From Solimicrobium sp043758755 (GTDB lineage Bacteria > Pseudomonadota > Gammaproteobacteria > Burkholderiales > Burkholderiaceae_D), in NCBI GenBank assembly GCA_043758755.1, contig JAYVMW010000020.1, forward strand, positions 56,423-120,422: DNA of 64,000 nt, given 5' to 3'. The position numbers were made by a program, and so were the translations under genes. Below, one piece after another: positions 32,764 through 41,165 of this stretch. The notes below the pieces were generated by a model. It saw nothing but the letters and a program-made list of their open reading frames with translations, did not search any database and had not been told where the DNA came from. Position 1 is the stretch's first letter, and each line of letters opens with the position of its first letter.

Positions 32764-33696
32764 ATGCATAACCCAATGCACAAACCAATGCACAAACCCA
32801 TTCTGAAAAATCTGACTTTTACCATCGCGTTTGTCGCATCATTGTTAGTGCACGCCGTCATTCTGCTGATCCACTTCATCGACCCGCCATTACCACCGCC
32901 CAAAGCAGTAGACCCGGGTCTGGATGTTATTCTGGTCAATGCCAAGCACAGCAAGGCGCCGGTCAAGGCGCAGGCATTGGCGCAGGCCAATCTGGATGGT
33001 GGCGGCAACGCCGACGAGGGCCATGCCAAATCTCCTTTACCGGACATGCACAACAGTGAAGATGGCGACGCGATCCGCAAAACCCAACGCCGCATCGAAG
33101 AACTGGAAAATCTGCAAAAGACCCTGCTCACTCAGGCCAACAACAAATCCAGCTTCAAAGTCCCGAATGCGCTGGATCGAAACAAAACCACCACCGACAA
33201 ACCAGTCATCAGTGGTCAGGACGACACCGAAACCACCAAAGCCATCACACGCATGGCCGCGGAAATTTCGCAATCGATCGAAAACCAGAACAAACGTCCG
33301 CGCAAAACCTTTATCACGCCCAGCACCCGGGCGGTCGGCTATGCGCTGTACTACAAGTCCATGCAAAAGCGCATTGAAGACATGGGCACCATGCAGTTTC
33401 CAGAGAAGAACGGTAAAAAGCTGTATGGGGAACTGATCGTCTACATTCCGATTTTCCAGGATGGCACCATCTATGAAAAAGAAGGCGGACCGCGCATCGA
33501 AAAGTCTTCCGGCATTGCCGCACTGGACCGGGCTGCGCTGCGCATTGTGCGGCACGCCGCACCCTTTGGCAGCTTCCCGCAAAACATGCGCTCTACTGAC
33601 AAGGATGATTTGTGGGTCGTCATCACCCGCTTCAAATTTACCCACGATCTTGATCTGATCACCGAGCTTAAAGACAGCAAATCAAATGGCCAATAA
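32764..33696 (+). CDS. TonB-like energy transducer / cell-envelope protein
   Basis: A 310-residue inner-membrane-anchored periplasmic protein. One transmembrane helix (LTFTIAFVASLLVHAVILLI, residues ~17-36) is followed by a Pro-rich turn (PPLPPPKAVDPGLDVILVNA), a long helical spacer with charged residues, and a TonB-type C-terminal domain (GKKLYGELIVYIPIFQDGTI, then SSGIAALDRAALRIVRHAAPF). Such proteins usually pass proton-motive energy to outer-membrane receptors, but no ExbB/ExbD genes are adjacent. The start is repeated: ATG at 32764, 32776 and 32788 are in frame with a 12-base near-repeat, giving MHNPMHKPMHKP. The 3' end overlaps aroE by 11 bases. Confidence 0.88.
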   Translation: MHNPMHKPMHKPILKNLTFTIAFVASLLVHAVILLIHFIDPPLPPPKAVDPGLDVILVNAKHSKAPVKAQALAQANLDGGGNADEGHAKSPLPDMHNSEDGDAIRKTQRRIEELENLQKTLLTQANNKSSFKVPNALDRNKTTTDKPVISGQDDTETTKAITRMAAEISQSIENQNKRPRKTFITPSTRAVGYALYYKSMQKRIEDMGTMQFPEKNGKKLYGELIVYIPIFQDGTIYEKEGGPRIEKSSGIAALDRAALRIVRHAAPFGSFPQNMRSTDKDDLWVVITRFKFTHDLDLITELKDSKSNGQ

Positions 33697-34498
33697 CTCA
33701 TCTGATCAATATGCCGTGTTCGGCAATCCGATAGCACACAGCAAGTCACCCATGTTGCACGAGGCCTTTGCAAAACAGTGCGCACAGAATCTGACTTACC
33801 GCGCCATCCTGGCACCGCTCGACCAGTTCGAAGCGACGTTGAGCGCCTTTATCGAGCAGGGCGGACGCGGTGCCAATGTCACCCTGCCCTTCAAACTGGA
33901 AGCCTACCACCTGTGCACCACGCTCACGCCAAGGGCCCGGGCGGCCGGCGCGGTCAATACCTTGTGGTTTGAAAAGGGTAATATTTTTGGCGACAACACC
34001 GACGGATGCGGTCTGGTACGCGACATCGTCAACAATGCAGCTCTCGCGCTCAAGAATAAGCGCATCCTGTTACTGGGCGCCGGCGGTGCAGCGCGCGGCG
34101 CAATTCTGCCACTGCTGGAATGCCAGCCTTCTGAGCTGGTCATCGCTAATCGCAGCATAGCCAAAGCCCGCGATCTGCAAATTGAATTCCAGAACCACGG
34201 CACCTTTACCGCCCTGCCTTTTGAGGAACTCAAAGACCAGTTCGACGTCATCATCAACGCGACTTCTTCGAGCATCAGTGCGCAGCGCCCGTCGATACCT
34301 GACCATGTCTACAAACCGGGCGCACTGGCTTATGACATGATGTATGCAGCCCAAGCCACGCCCTTCATGCAGCACGCCGCCGAACAGGGGGCCATTACCC
34401 GCGACGGCTGGGGCATGCTGGTTGAGCAGGCGGCGGAAGCGTTTTATATCTGGCGCGGAGTCAGGCCGGATACCAAAGAGTTATTAATAACAAAATAA
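33686..34498 (+). CDS. aroE: shikimate dehydrogenase (NADP+)
   Basis: Reduces 3-dehydroshikimate to shikimate in aromatic amino-acid synthesis. The 270-residue enzyme shows the substrate pocket FGNPIAHSKSPMLHEAFA and ANVTLPFKLEAY (catalytic Lys), the NADP Rossmann loop LLLGAGGAARGAILPL and the NRS signature VIANRSIAKA, with DGWGMLVEQAAEAFYIW near the C-terminus. It overlaps the tonB-like gene by 11 bases and is followed after one base by mtgA, an order I recall from other Burkholderiales. Confidence 0.96.
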   Translation: MANNSSDQYAVFGNPIAHSKSPMLHEAFAKQCAQNLTYRAILAPLDQFEATLSAFIEQGGRGANVTLPFKLEAYHLCTTLTPRARAAGAVNTLWFEKGNIFGDNTDGCGLVRDIVNNAALALKNKRILLLGAGGAARGAILPLLECQPSELVIANRSIAKARDLQIEFQNHGTFTALPFEELKDQFDVIINATSSSISAQRPSIPDHVYKPGALAYDMMYAAQATPFMQHAAEQGAITRDGWGMLVEQAAEAFYIWRGVRPDTKELLITK

Positions 34499-34499
34499 A

Positions 34500-35183
34500 A
34501 TGAAGCTAATTCTAAAGCTGGCAGGAATACTGGTTGTCCTGTTCCTGTTAATCCAGGCCTTTTTCTTCATTCAGATCTGCTGGTGGATCAACCACAACCC
34601 CGGCACCACTTCCTTCATGCGCCATCAACTGGCTATCATGCAGGAAAAAAAGCCGGATGCCCGACTGCAGCAGCAATGGGTAAGTTACGACCACATCTCC
34701 AACCAGCTCAAACGGGCCATCATCGCCTCGGAAGACGCCAACTTCTCCGAACATGACGGAGTAGACTGGAGCGCCATACAAAAAGCCTACGAAAAAAACA
34801 CCAAAAAAGGCAGAGTGGTTTCAGGCGGTTCCACCATTACCCAGCAATTGGCCAAAAACCTGTTCCTGTCCGGCCAGCGCAGCTATATAAGAAAGGGCCA
34901 GGAATTCATCATCACCTTCATGCTCGAAGCGGTGATGGACAAGGAACGCATCTTTGAAATTTATCTCAACGTGGTGGAATGGGGCAATGGCGTGTATGGC
35001 GCTGAGGCAGCCTCACGTCATTATTATGGAACCTCGGCCTCCAGCCTGAATGCCGCCCAGGCAGCGCGGCTGGCAGTGATGCTGCCCAATCCGCGCTTTT
35101 ACGATATCAACCGGGGTTCGGCTTATCTCCAAAAACGCACTGATTTAATTACGCGGCGCATGAGTTCATCAACACTGCCTTAA
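34500..35183 (+). CDS. mtgA: monofunctional biosynthetic peptidoglycan transglycosylase
   Basis: Polymerises lipid II into glycan strands at the periplasmic face. The 227-residue protein has an N-terminal membrane anchor (LILKLAGILVVLFLLIQAFFF) and a GT51 domain: IASEDANFSEHDGVDW (catalytic Glu), GGSTITQQLAKNLFLS and EIYLNVVEWGNGVYGAEAAS. No transpeptidase domain follows, which is what defines MtgA. Start lies one base after the aroE stop. Confidence 0.96.
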   Translation: MKLILKLAGILVVLFLLIQAFFFIQICWWINHNPGTTSFMRHQLAIMQEKKPDARLQQQWVSYDHISNQLKRAIIASEDANFSEHDGVDWSAIQKAYEKNTKKGRVVSGGSTITQQLAKNLFLSGQRSYIRKGQEFIITFMLEAVMDKERIFEIYLNVVEWGNGVYGAEAASRHYYGTSASSLNAAQAARLAVMLPNPRFYDINRGSAYLQKRTDLITRRMSSSTLP

Positions 35184-35439
35184 CAGCGCGCTTTTTTGAC
35201 AAAATATCAATCAACAATGATTTAGATGCAATATTCTAATAATCTAAAAAGAATAATGTTTTCTATCTGATAATATTTCCGACGTTTTTGCTTGCCAAGC
35301 CCGACCTTCGGTGGCAAAGTGCCGCTATCATCATTAAACTGAATCGATTACTTACTCATTTGCACTTTATTTGCGCACTGAGCCTGACTCGGAACCTACC
35401 TGTTCCGACACTGAAATAATCACCTTCAGATCACCACTA
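35184..35439. other. AT-rich intergenic region before aroQ
   Basis: About 256 bases with strong AT content near 35205-35280 and no open frame of interest. It should carry the promoter of aroQ and possibly a termination signal of the mtgA unit; I see no strong hairpin with a T-run, only a short GC-rich stretch followed by six T around 35187-35199. Confidence 0.5.
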
Positions 35440-35877
35440 ATGGCAAAAAACATTTTATTGTTGAACGGACCGAACCTGAATCTGCTCGGCACTCGTGAAC
35501 CACAAATTTATGGCAGCACCACGCTGGCGGACGTAGAAAAAGCTGCGGCAGAACAGGTCAGTGGCAAAGGCGCGCAATTTTCTTGCCTGCAAAGCAATCA
35601 TGAAGGCGTATTGATAGACCGTATTCATGCAGCCAAGCAACAACAAATTGATTTCATCATTATCAACCCGGGCGGTTTCACCCATACCAGCGTAGCCCTG
35701 CGCGACGCGCTGGCCGGCGTGGCAATCCCCTTCATCGAAGTTCACATCTCTAATATTCATCAACGCGAAGAGTTCCGGCAGCATTCATTTCTGTCCGATA
35801 TCGCCCAGGGCGTTATCTGCGGCCTGGGGGTCGATGGTTACCGCCTGGCAATTGATTTTGCACTTAAAAACAATTAA
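35440..35877 (+). CDS. aroQ: type II 3-dehydroquinate dehydratase
   Basis: Removes water from 3-dehydroquinate to give 3-dehydroshikimate. The 145-residue product is a typical small type II enzyme: ILLLNGPNLNLLGTREPQIYG (Arg and Tyr of the active site), INPGGFTHTSVALRDAL (Asn), and FIEVHISNIHQREEFRQHS (His). ATG 35440 fits the family start MAKNILLLNGPN; the frame is open upstream but not conserved. It stands directly before accBC, the usual arrangement in many proteobacteria. Confidence 0.97.
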   Translation: MAKNILLLNGPNLNLLGTREPQIYGSTTLADVEKAAAEQVSGKGAQFSCLQSNHEGVLIDRIHAAKQQQIDFIIINPGGFTHTSVALRDALAGVAIPFIEVHISNIHQREEFRQHSFLSDIAQGVICGLGVDGYRLAIDFALKNN

Positions 35878-35903
35878 ATTCTCGCATCTGCCGCTAATTA
35901 CCT

Positions 35904-35909
35904 TATAAT
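35904..35909 (+). promoter_or_regulatory. -10 element of a probable accBC promoter
   Basis: A perfect TATAAT lies 46 bases before the accB start. No good -35 hexamer stands at 17 bases, so the promoter may be weak or activator-dependent. Confidence 0.4.
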
Positions 35910-35954
35910 TGCGGCGATTCACAAAGCACATCTAAAAAATAATTGGGGAAACAA

Positions 35955-36416
35955 ATGGATTTACGTAAGCTGAAAACCTTGATTGATCTGGTCGCCGAGT
36001 CAGACATTTCCGAGCTCGAAGTCACCGAAGGCGAAGGCAAGGTTCGCATCGTCAAAGCTTCTGCACAACAACCGCAACAGGTCATGTACATGCCGCAACA
36101 AAGCATGCCACAAGGAAATTATGCACCCGCACCGCTGCAGGCCCAGGCCGCGCCGGTCGCTCCGGTTGAAGAAGTTCCGGCCGGACATATCGTCAAGTCA
36201 CCCATGGTTGGTACCTTCTACCGCTCCTCTGCGCCTGGCAGTCCAAGCTTTGTTGAAGTTGGCAGTTCGGTCAAAGAAGGCGATACGCTGTGCATCATCG
36301 AAGCAATGAAACTGCTTAACGAGATCGAATCTGATTTCTCCGGTGTTGTGAAACAGATATTAGTTGAAAATGGACAACCTGTAGAATTCGGCCAGCCGTT
36401 ATTCGTCATTGTTTAG
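35955..36416 (+). CDS. accB: biotin carboxyl carrier protein of acetyl-CoA carboxylase
   Basis: Carries carboxybiotin between the biotin carboxylase and carboxyltransferase subunits in fatty-acid synthesis. The 153-residue protein has the N-terminal MDLRKLKTLIDLVAESDISELEV, a Pro/Ala/Gln-rich linker (residues ~40-75) and the biotinyl domain with SPMVGTFYRSSAPGSPSFVE and the acceptor lysine in IIEAMKLLNEI. GGGGAA lies just before ATG 35955, which excludes an upstream TTG. accC follows after 90 bases. Confidence 0.97.
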   Translation: MDLRKLKTLIDLVAESDISELEVTEGEGKVRIVKASAQQPQQVMYMPQQSMPQGNYAPAPLQAQAAPVAPVEEVPAGHIVKSPMVGTFYRSSAPGSPSFVEVGSSVKEGDTLCIIEAMKLLNEIESDFSGVVKQILVENGQPVEFGQPLFVIV

Positions 36417-36506
36417 TCACAGACCGGTAGATGACGCCCTGAGCTTCATCCGCATTCCTGAACAATAGGCCACCGTAGTTTTATCCTGAGATTGTCATAC
36501 CAAATC

Positions 36507-37883
36507 ATGTTTGAAAAAATTCTAATTGCCAATCGTGGCGAAATTGCATTGCGTATCCAGCGCGCCTGCCGCGAAATGGGTATCAAAACTGTCGTGGTGC
36601 ACTCCGAAGCCGACCGCGAAGCCAAATATGTCAAACTCGCCGACGAGTCTGTCTGTATCGGTCCGGCACCATCGACCCTGAGTTACCTGAGCATGCCGGC
36701 CATTATCAGCGCCGCTGAAGTGACTGATGCGCAGGCGATTCATCCCGGTTACGGTTTCCTTTCTGAAAACGCCGACTTTGCCGAACGGGTTGAACAGTCC
36801 GGCTTCGTCTTTATCGGCCCGCGTTCCGAATCAATCCGTCTCATGGGCGACAAGGTGTCAGCCAAGCAGGCCATGATCAAGGCTGGCGTACCGTGCGTTC
36901 CCGGTTCCGACGGCGCGCTGCCGGAAGATCCGAAAGAAATCGTGCAGACTGCGCGCAAAGTCGGTTATCCGGTCATCATCAAGGCCGCCGGTGGCGGTGG
37001 CGGGCGCGGCATGCGCGTGGTGCATACCGAAGCGGCATTGCTCAATGCCGTGACCATGACCAAGACCGAAGCAGGTGCAGCGTTTGGCAATCCCGAAGTG
37101 TATATGGAAAAATTTCTGGAAAATCCGCGCCATGTGGAAATCCAGATTCTGGCCGATACCCACGGCAATGCCATCTGGCTGGGTGAGCGCGACTGCTCGA
37201 TGCAGCGCCGCCATCAGAAGGTGCTGGAAGAAGCACCGGCACCGGATATCCCGCGCAAGACTATCGAAAAAATCGGTGAACGCTGCGCCGAAGCCTGCCG
37301 CAAAATGGGTTATCGCGGCGCCGGCACGTTTGAATTCCTGTATGAAAACGGTGACTTCTATTTCATTGAAATGAATACCCGAGTTCAGGTCGAACATCCC
37401 GTGACTGAAATGATTACCGGTGTTGATATTGTTCAGGAACAGATTCACATTGCGGCCGGAGAAGTGCTGCGCTTCAAGCAGCGTGACATCGTCATCCGCG
37501 GTCATGCCATCGAATGCCGTATCAACGCCGAAGATCCGTTCAAGTTTATTCCGTCACCGGGCAAAATCACTTCCTGGCATGTGCCGGGCGGACCGGGCAT
37601 CCGGGTCGATTCGCACGCCTACGATGGCTACTTTGTGCCACCGTATTACGATTCGATGATCGGCAAGGTGATTGCGTATGGTGCTACTCGCGAGCAGGCA
37701 ATTCGCCGCATGCAGATTGCGCTGTCGGAAATGGTGGTGGAAGGAATCCAGACCAATATTCCATTGCACCGCGAACTGATGGTGGATGCGCGTTTCATTG
37801 AAGGCGGCACCAATATTCATTACCTGGAACACAAACTGGCCCAGAAGCCGGATTTGTCCAAGTCCAAGTCGGATAAAAAATAA
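36507..37883 (+). CDS. accC: biotin carboxylase subunit of acetyl-CoA carboxylase
   Basis: ATP-dependent carboxylation of the biotin on AccB. The 458-residue ATP-grasp enzyme starts MFEKILIANRGEIALRIQRA; the glycine-rich ATP loop is IKAAGGGGGRGMRVV, the lid and metal region includes GERDCSMQRRHQKVLEEAPA and YFIEMNTRVQVEHPVTEM, and the C-terminal domain has IRGHAIECRINAEDP. ATG 36507 is the family start, five codons inside the longest open frame. Together with accB it forms the conserved two-gene unit; the carboxyltransferase genes are outside the window. Confidence 0.97.
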   Translation: MFEKILIANRGEIALRIQRACREMGIKTVVVHSEADREAKYVKLADESVCIGPAPSTLSYLSMPAIISAAEVTDAQAIHPGYGFLSENADFAERVEQSGFVFIGPRSESIRLMGDKVSAKQAMIKAGVPCVPGSDGALPEDPKEIVQTARKVGYPVIIKAAGGGGGRGMRVVHTEAALLNAVTMTKTEAGAAFGNPEVYMEKFLENPRHVEIQILADTHGNAIWLGERDCSMQRRHQKVLEEAPAPDIPRKTIEKIGERCAEACRKMGYRGAGTFEFLYENGDFYFIEMNTRVQVEHPVTEMITGVDIVQEQIHIAAGEVLRFKQRDIVIRGHAIECRINAEDPFKFIPSPGKITSWHVPGGPGIRVDSHAYDGYFVPPYYDSMIGKVIAYGATREQAIRRMQIALSEMVVEGIQTNIPLHRELMVDARFIEGGTNIHYLEHKLAQKPDLSKSKSDKK

Positions 37884-37904
37884 CGTCGTTTTTGGGATGG
37901 TGAC

Positions 37905-38804
37905 ATGAGCTGGATAGAAATCGTGGCTGAAGTGGACCGCGCGCAGGCAGAGCAGTTCTCTGATGCGTTAATGGAACTCGGCGCCCTGTCGGTATCGGTC
38001 GAGGATGCTGACGAAGGCACCGATGCCGAACAGCCACTGTTTGGCGAGCCCGGCATGGAACCAAAAGAAGCAGCCTGGGAACACAGCCGTGTGGTGGCAC
38101 TGACCGCCACCGATTTCAACCACGCCGAACTGGTCGAACAGGCCGCTGCACAGTGCAACATGGCGGTACCGAAACACATTCTGCGTTCCGTGGCAGATCA
38201 GGACTGGGTGCGTCTGACCCAATCCCAGTTTGAACCGATGCAGATCGGTGAGCGGATCTGGGTAGTACCAAGCTGGCACAGTGCTCCGGATCCGGATGCG
38301 ATCATTCTGGAACTGGACCCTGGTCTGGCTTTCGGCACCGGCTCTCATCCGACCACCCGTTTATGCATGGAATGGCTGGAGCAGAATGCGCCGCTCGGCA
38401 AATCCGTCATGGATTACGGTTGCGGTTCAGGCATTCTGGCCATCGTTGCAAAAAAATTCGGTGCCAACAAAGTGGATGGCGTGGATATCGATCCGCAGGC
38501 CATCACGTCAGCCGAATTCAACGCCTTGCGCAACAAATGCGAAATCGATTTTTCATTGCCCAACAAAATCAGCGCAGCCACTTACGATGTGGTCGTGGCG
38601 AATATTTTGTCCAATCCGTTAAAACTCATGGCGCCCATGCTGGCCAACAAGGTCACACCAGGCGGCATGCTGGTTTTATCAGGTGTGCTGGCACGTCAGG
38701 CCGATGAAGTCGCCGCCGCCTATGCACCATGGCTTGCCATGTCGGTGTGGCAGGAACGCGAGGGCTGGGTTGCCCTGTTTGGTCAACGACCTGTAGTACT
38801 CTGA
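37905..38804 (+). CDS. prmA: ribosomal protein L11 methyltransferase
   Basis: SAM-dependent trimethylation of ribosomal protein L11. The 299-residue protein has the N-terminal substrate-recognition domain (WIEIVAEVDRAQAEQFSDAL) and a Rossmann methyltransferase domain with AFGTGSHPTTRLCMEWL, the SAM loop VMDYGCGSGILAIVAKKFGA, and the catalytic-side motif VVANILSNPL. It follows accC by 21 bases, in the conserved accB-accC-prmA order. Confidence 0.96.
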   Translation: MSWIEIVAEVDRAQAEQFSDALMELGALSVSVEDADEGTDAEQPLFGEPGMEPKEAAWEHSRVVALTATDFNHAELVEQAAAQCNMAVPKHILRSVADQDWVRLTQSQFEPMQIGERIWVVPSWHSAPDPDAIILELDPGLAFGTGSHPTTRLCMEWLEQNAPLGKSVMDYGCGSGILAIVAKKFGANKVDGVDIDPQAITSAEFNALRNKCEIDFSLPNKISAATYDVVVANILSNPLKLMAPMLANKVTPGGMLVLSGVLARQADEVAAAYAPWLAMSVWQEREGWVALFGQRPVVL

Positions 38805-38810
38805 GTTGCC

Positions 38811-39899
38811 ATGCTGTTAGCGACCAAGTGCCCATACTGCAAAACCACCTTCAAGGTCGCCAACGACCAGCTTAAACTCCAGTCCGGCCTGGTGCGCTGC
38901 GGTATCTGTCATCAGGTCTTTAACGGTATTGAACATCTGGCGCAGGCCGGTACGGCAGCCACTTCGAGCAAGATCAACACGCCTGAAATTAACCTGGCAG
39001 ATCAGCCTGGCGTACCTGAGCAGCAAAGCAGGACTGAACCCACCATCCCAGAACATCCGGTCAGCTCTGGCGAATCTGAGGATGATCTGTTTGAATCCTT
39101 CGGCATCAACACGGAAATTTCCGCCAAGGTGGAACCGGTGCTCGACATGCCCAATCTGGTCGACACTTTTTTCCAGGTGCGGGCAGATCAGACTGCCGTG
39201 GAGCCTGAGGTCATGGAAGAAATTGTTGTGACCGAACCGAATGACGGCTTCGGTGCGGAACCGACCGGCTCCGGGGAAATCCGGGATGCGTTACTGGAGC
39301 CGCAGCCGGATGAAGAAGTTGAAGAAGTGGACGAGCCTGATGATGCCGTTGCCGAAATCGCAGAAGTTGCCGGTGACGACGAACTGGCTCACCTGCTGTT
39401 TATCCGTCAAGCCAGGACCAGAAGACGCATGAAATGGTTGCTGGCTGTTGGCACCCTGCTGCTCACGCTGGCGCTGGCCGGTCAGTCCGTGTATCAATTC
39501 CGCGATTATCTGGCCGCTGCCTACCCGCAATCCAGACCAACGCTGGTGATGCTGTGCCGGCTTGCACACTGCCAGATCAGCCTGCCTGCACAGCTGGACG
39601 CGATCAGTTATGAAGCCGATGAACTGCACAGCCTGCCGCATGAAAATACCTTTGAATTCAGCCTGCTCATGCGCAATCATTCCGCGCTGCCGCAGGCCTG
39701 GCCGCATATCGAACTCACATTGAAAGACCCCAAAAAGCGGGTAGTGCTCCGGCGGGTGTTCCTGCCGTCCGACTATTTATCGTCGAGTCGCGAAGAGTTG
39801 GGCGGATTTCAGGCCGGTCAGGAACAGGCCGTGAAACTGTATTTTGTGGTGGACAAGGTCAAGGCGACGGATTACGTTGTGTCGATTTTTTATCCGTAA
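38811..39899 (+). CDS. zinc-ribbon DUF3426 membrane protein
   Basis: A 362-residue protein starting with an MJ0042-type zinc ribbon (TKCPYCKTTFKVANDQ and VRCGICHQVFNG, two CxxC pairs), then a long acidic low-complexity linker (residues ~50-200), one transmembrane helix (KWLLAVGTLLLTLALAGQSV) and a DUF3426 beta-rich domain exposed to the periplasm, ending near YVVSIFYP. The family is regularly found after prmA in Betaproteobacteria; no function is established. Its last 41 bases overlap the convergent Nudix gene. Confidence 0.92.
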   Translation: MLLATKCPYCKTTFKVANDQLKLQSGLVRCGICHQVFNGIEHLAQAGTAATSSKINTPEINLADQPGVPEQQSRTEPTIPEHPVSSGESEDDLFESFGINTEISAKVEPVLDMPNLVDTFFQVRADQTAVEPEVMEEIVVTEPNDGFGAEPTGSGEIRDALLEPQPDEEVEEVDEPDDAVAEIAEVAGDDELAHLLFIRQARTRRRMKWLLAVGTLLLTLALAGQSVYQFRDYLAAAYPQSRPTLVMLCRLAHCQISLPAQLDAISYEADELHSLPHENTFEFSLLMRNHSALPQAWPHIELTLKDPKKRVVLRRVFLPSDYLSSSREELGGFQAGQEQAVKLYFVVDKVKATDYVVSIFYP

Positions 39900-40305
39900 G
39901 CGAAGCAATCAGCCATTCCAGCAATGGAATGGTCGCCGGTAAAATCGGCCGCACCGCAAACGTCGCACCCTGCCACGCCAATTGCTGACCTTCGAGTCCG
40001 TGCGGTACGCCCTGCCAGGAACGACACACGTAAAAATGCAGACGCACATGCGCATGCGGATACACATAATCACAGCAGCACCAGCCGCTACAATGCTGCG
40101 CATCCAGATCAATGCCCAGTTCTTCTTTGAATTCACGCAGCAGCGCCGCCTGTACCGACTCTCCCGCTTCCACTTTACCGCCCGGGAATTCCCAGTAACC
40201 GGCATACGGTTTGCCTTCCGGTCGCTGTGCCATCAACACTTCACCGTCGGCATTTACCAGTATGCCAACGGCCACATTGAGCGGTGCATCAGTTCCTGTT
40301 TTCAC
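39859..40305 (-). CDS. Nudix hydrolase, MutT-like
   Basis: A 148-residue Nudix pyrophosphohydrolase. The Nudix box is complete: GGKVEAGESVQAALLREF followed by KEELGI. The N-terminal strand VAVGILVNADGEVLMAQRPEGKPYAGYWEFPGG resembles MutT, which hydrolyses 8-oxo-dGTP. Position after the DUF815 gene (four-base overlap) matches the mutT locus of related bacteria, where longer fusions with thiamine-phosphate synthase also occur; this one is the short form. Its 3' end runs 41 bases into the DUF3426 gene on the opposite strand. Confidence 0.9.
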   Translation of the reverse strand: MKTGTDAPLNVAVGILVNADGEVLMAQRPEGKPYAGYWEFPGGKVEAGESVQAALLREFKEELGIDLDAQHCSGWCCCDYVYPHAHVRLHFYVCRSWQGVPHGLEGQQLAWQGATFAVRPILPATIPLLEWLIASLTDKKSTQRNPSP

Positions 40306-41165
40306 CCGTGCTCACCCACCCAGGCCCGTGCGAACTGGTTGGCGACCCGGCCCGAGCGCGAACCGCGCTGCAGGGCAAAGCGCAATGCGTCGGCGCGCGC
40401 GCTTTCAATCTGGCTGGCACTACAGCCCAGTTGCCCCAGCCAGTGCGCTACGATATCGAGATAATCATCCTGCATAAACGGATAGAACGACAGCCACAGG
40501 CCAAACCGCTCTGACAGAGAAATTTTCTCTTCGACGGTTTCGCCGGGATGCAGATCACCATTGTCACTGCGGTGATAGCCGGCATTGTCAGACTGACTTT
40601 CCGGCATCAGATGACGCCGGTTCGACGTGGCATAGATCAACACGTTCCCAGACTGGGCAGCGATGCTGCCATCAAGTGCCACTTTAAGGGCCTTGTAGCC
40701 GCGCTCGCCTTCTTCGAACGACAGATCATCACAGAATACGATGAATTTTTCCGGCCGCGCGCCGATCAGTTCAACAATCTCGGACAGATCGGCCAGATCA
40801 TCTTTATCGACTTCAATCAGTCGCAGGCCCTGGGATGCATATTGGTTCAGGCAGGCTTTGATCAATGACGATTTTCCGGTGCCGCGCGCGCCGGTCAGCA
40901 GCACATTGTTGGCAGGCCGGCCCTCCATGAACTGGCGGGTGTTCTGCTGAATCTGCTGCAGTTGCGAGCCGATCTGGTGCAGGTCTTCAAACCGGATCGC
41001 CGCCACATTGCGCACCGGGTGCAGATAACCACGTCCGCCGCGCTTTTTCCAGCTGAACGCACTGGCAAGTTCCCAGTCGGGTTCCTGCAGAGCGGGTGGC
41101 AGCAGGGCTTCGACGCGGTCGATCAATACTTCGGCGCGTCTCAAGAAAAGTTCGAGCCGGTCCAT
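40302..41165 (-). CDS. DUF815 family AAA-type ATPase
   Basis: A 287-residue P-loop ATPase. Walker A is VLLTGARGTGKSSLIKACL (residues ~88-106) and Walker B is KFIVFCDDLSFEEGE; the sensor region YATSNRRHLMPES and the C-terminal helical lid (LSERFGLWLSFYPFMQDDYL) are typical of the DUF815 group. Its biochemical role is unknown. It starts at the argJ stop codon (one-base overlap) and overlaps the Nudix gene, so argJ, this ATPase and the Nudix gene form one operon. Confidence 0.92.
   Translation of the reverse strand: MDRLELFLRRAEVLIDRVEALLPPALQEPDWELASAFSWKKRGGRGYLHPVRNVAAIRFEDLHQIGSQLQQIQQNTRQFMEGRPANNVLLTGARGTGKSSLIKACLNQYASQGLRLIEVDKDDLADLSEIVELIGARPEKFIVFCDDLSFEEGERGYKALKVALDGSIAAQSGNVLIYATSNRRHLMPESQSDNAGYHRSDNGDLHPGETVEEKISLSERFGLWLSFYPFMQDDYLDIVAHWLGQLGCSASQIESARADALRFALQRGSRSGRVANQFARAWVGEHG

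Noticed and set aside
39859..39899. 41-base convergent overlap of the DUF3426 and Nudix genes as an antisense regulatory device
   Set aside because: Short 3' overlaps are common in compact genomes and both ends are supported by family matches; nothing further points to regulation.
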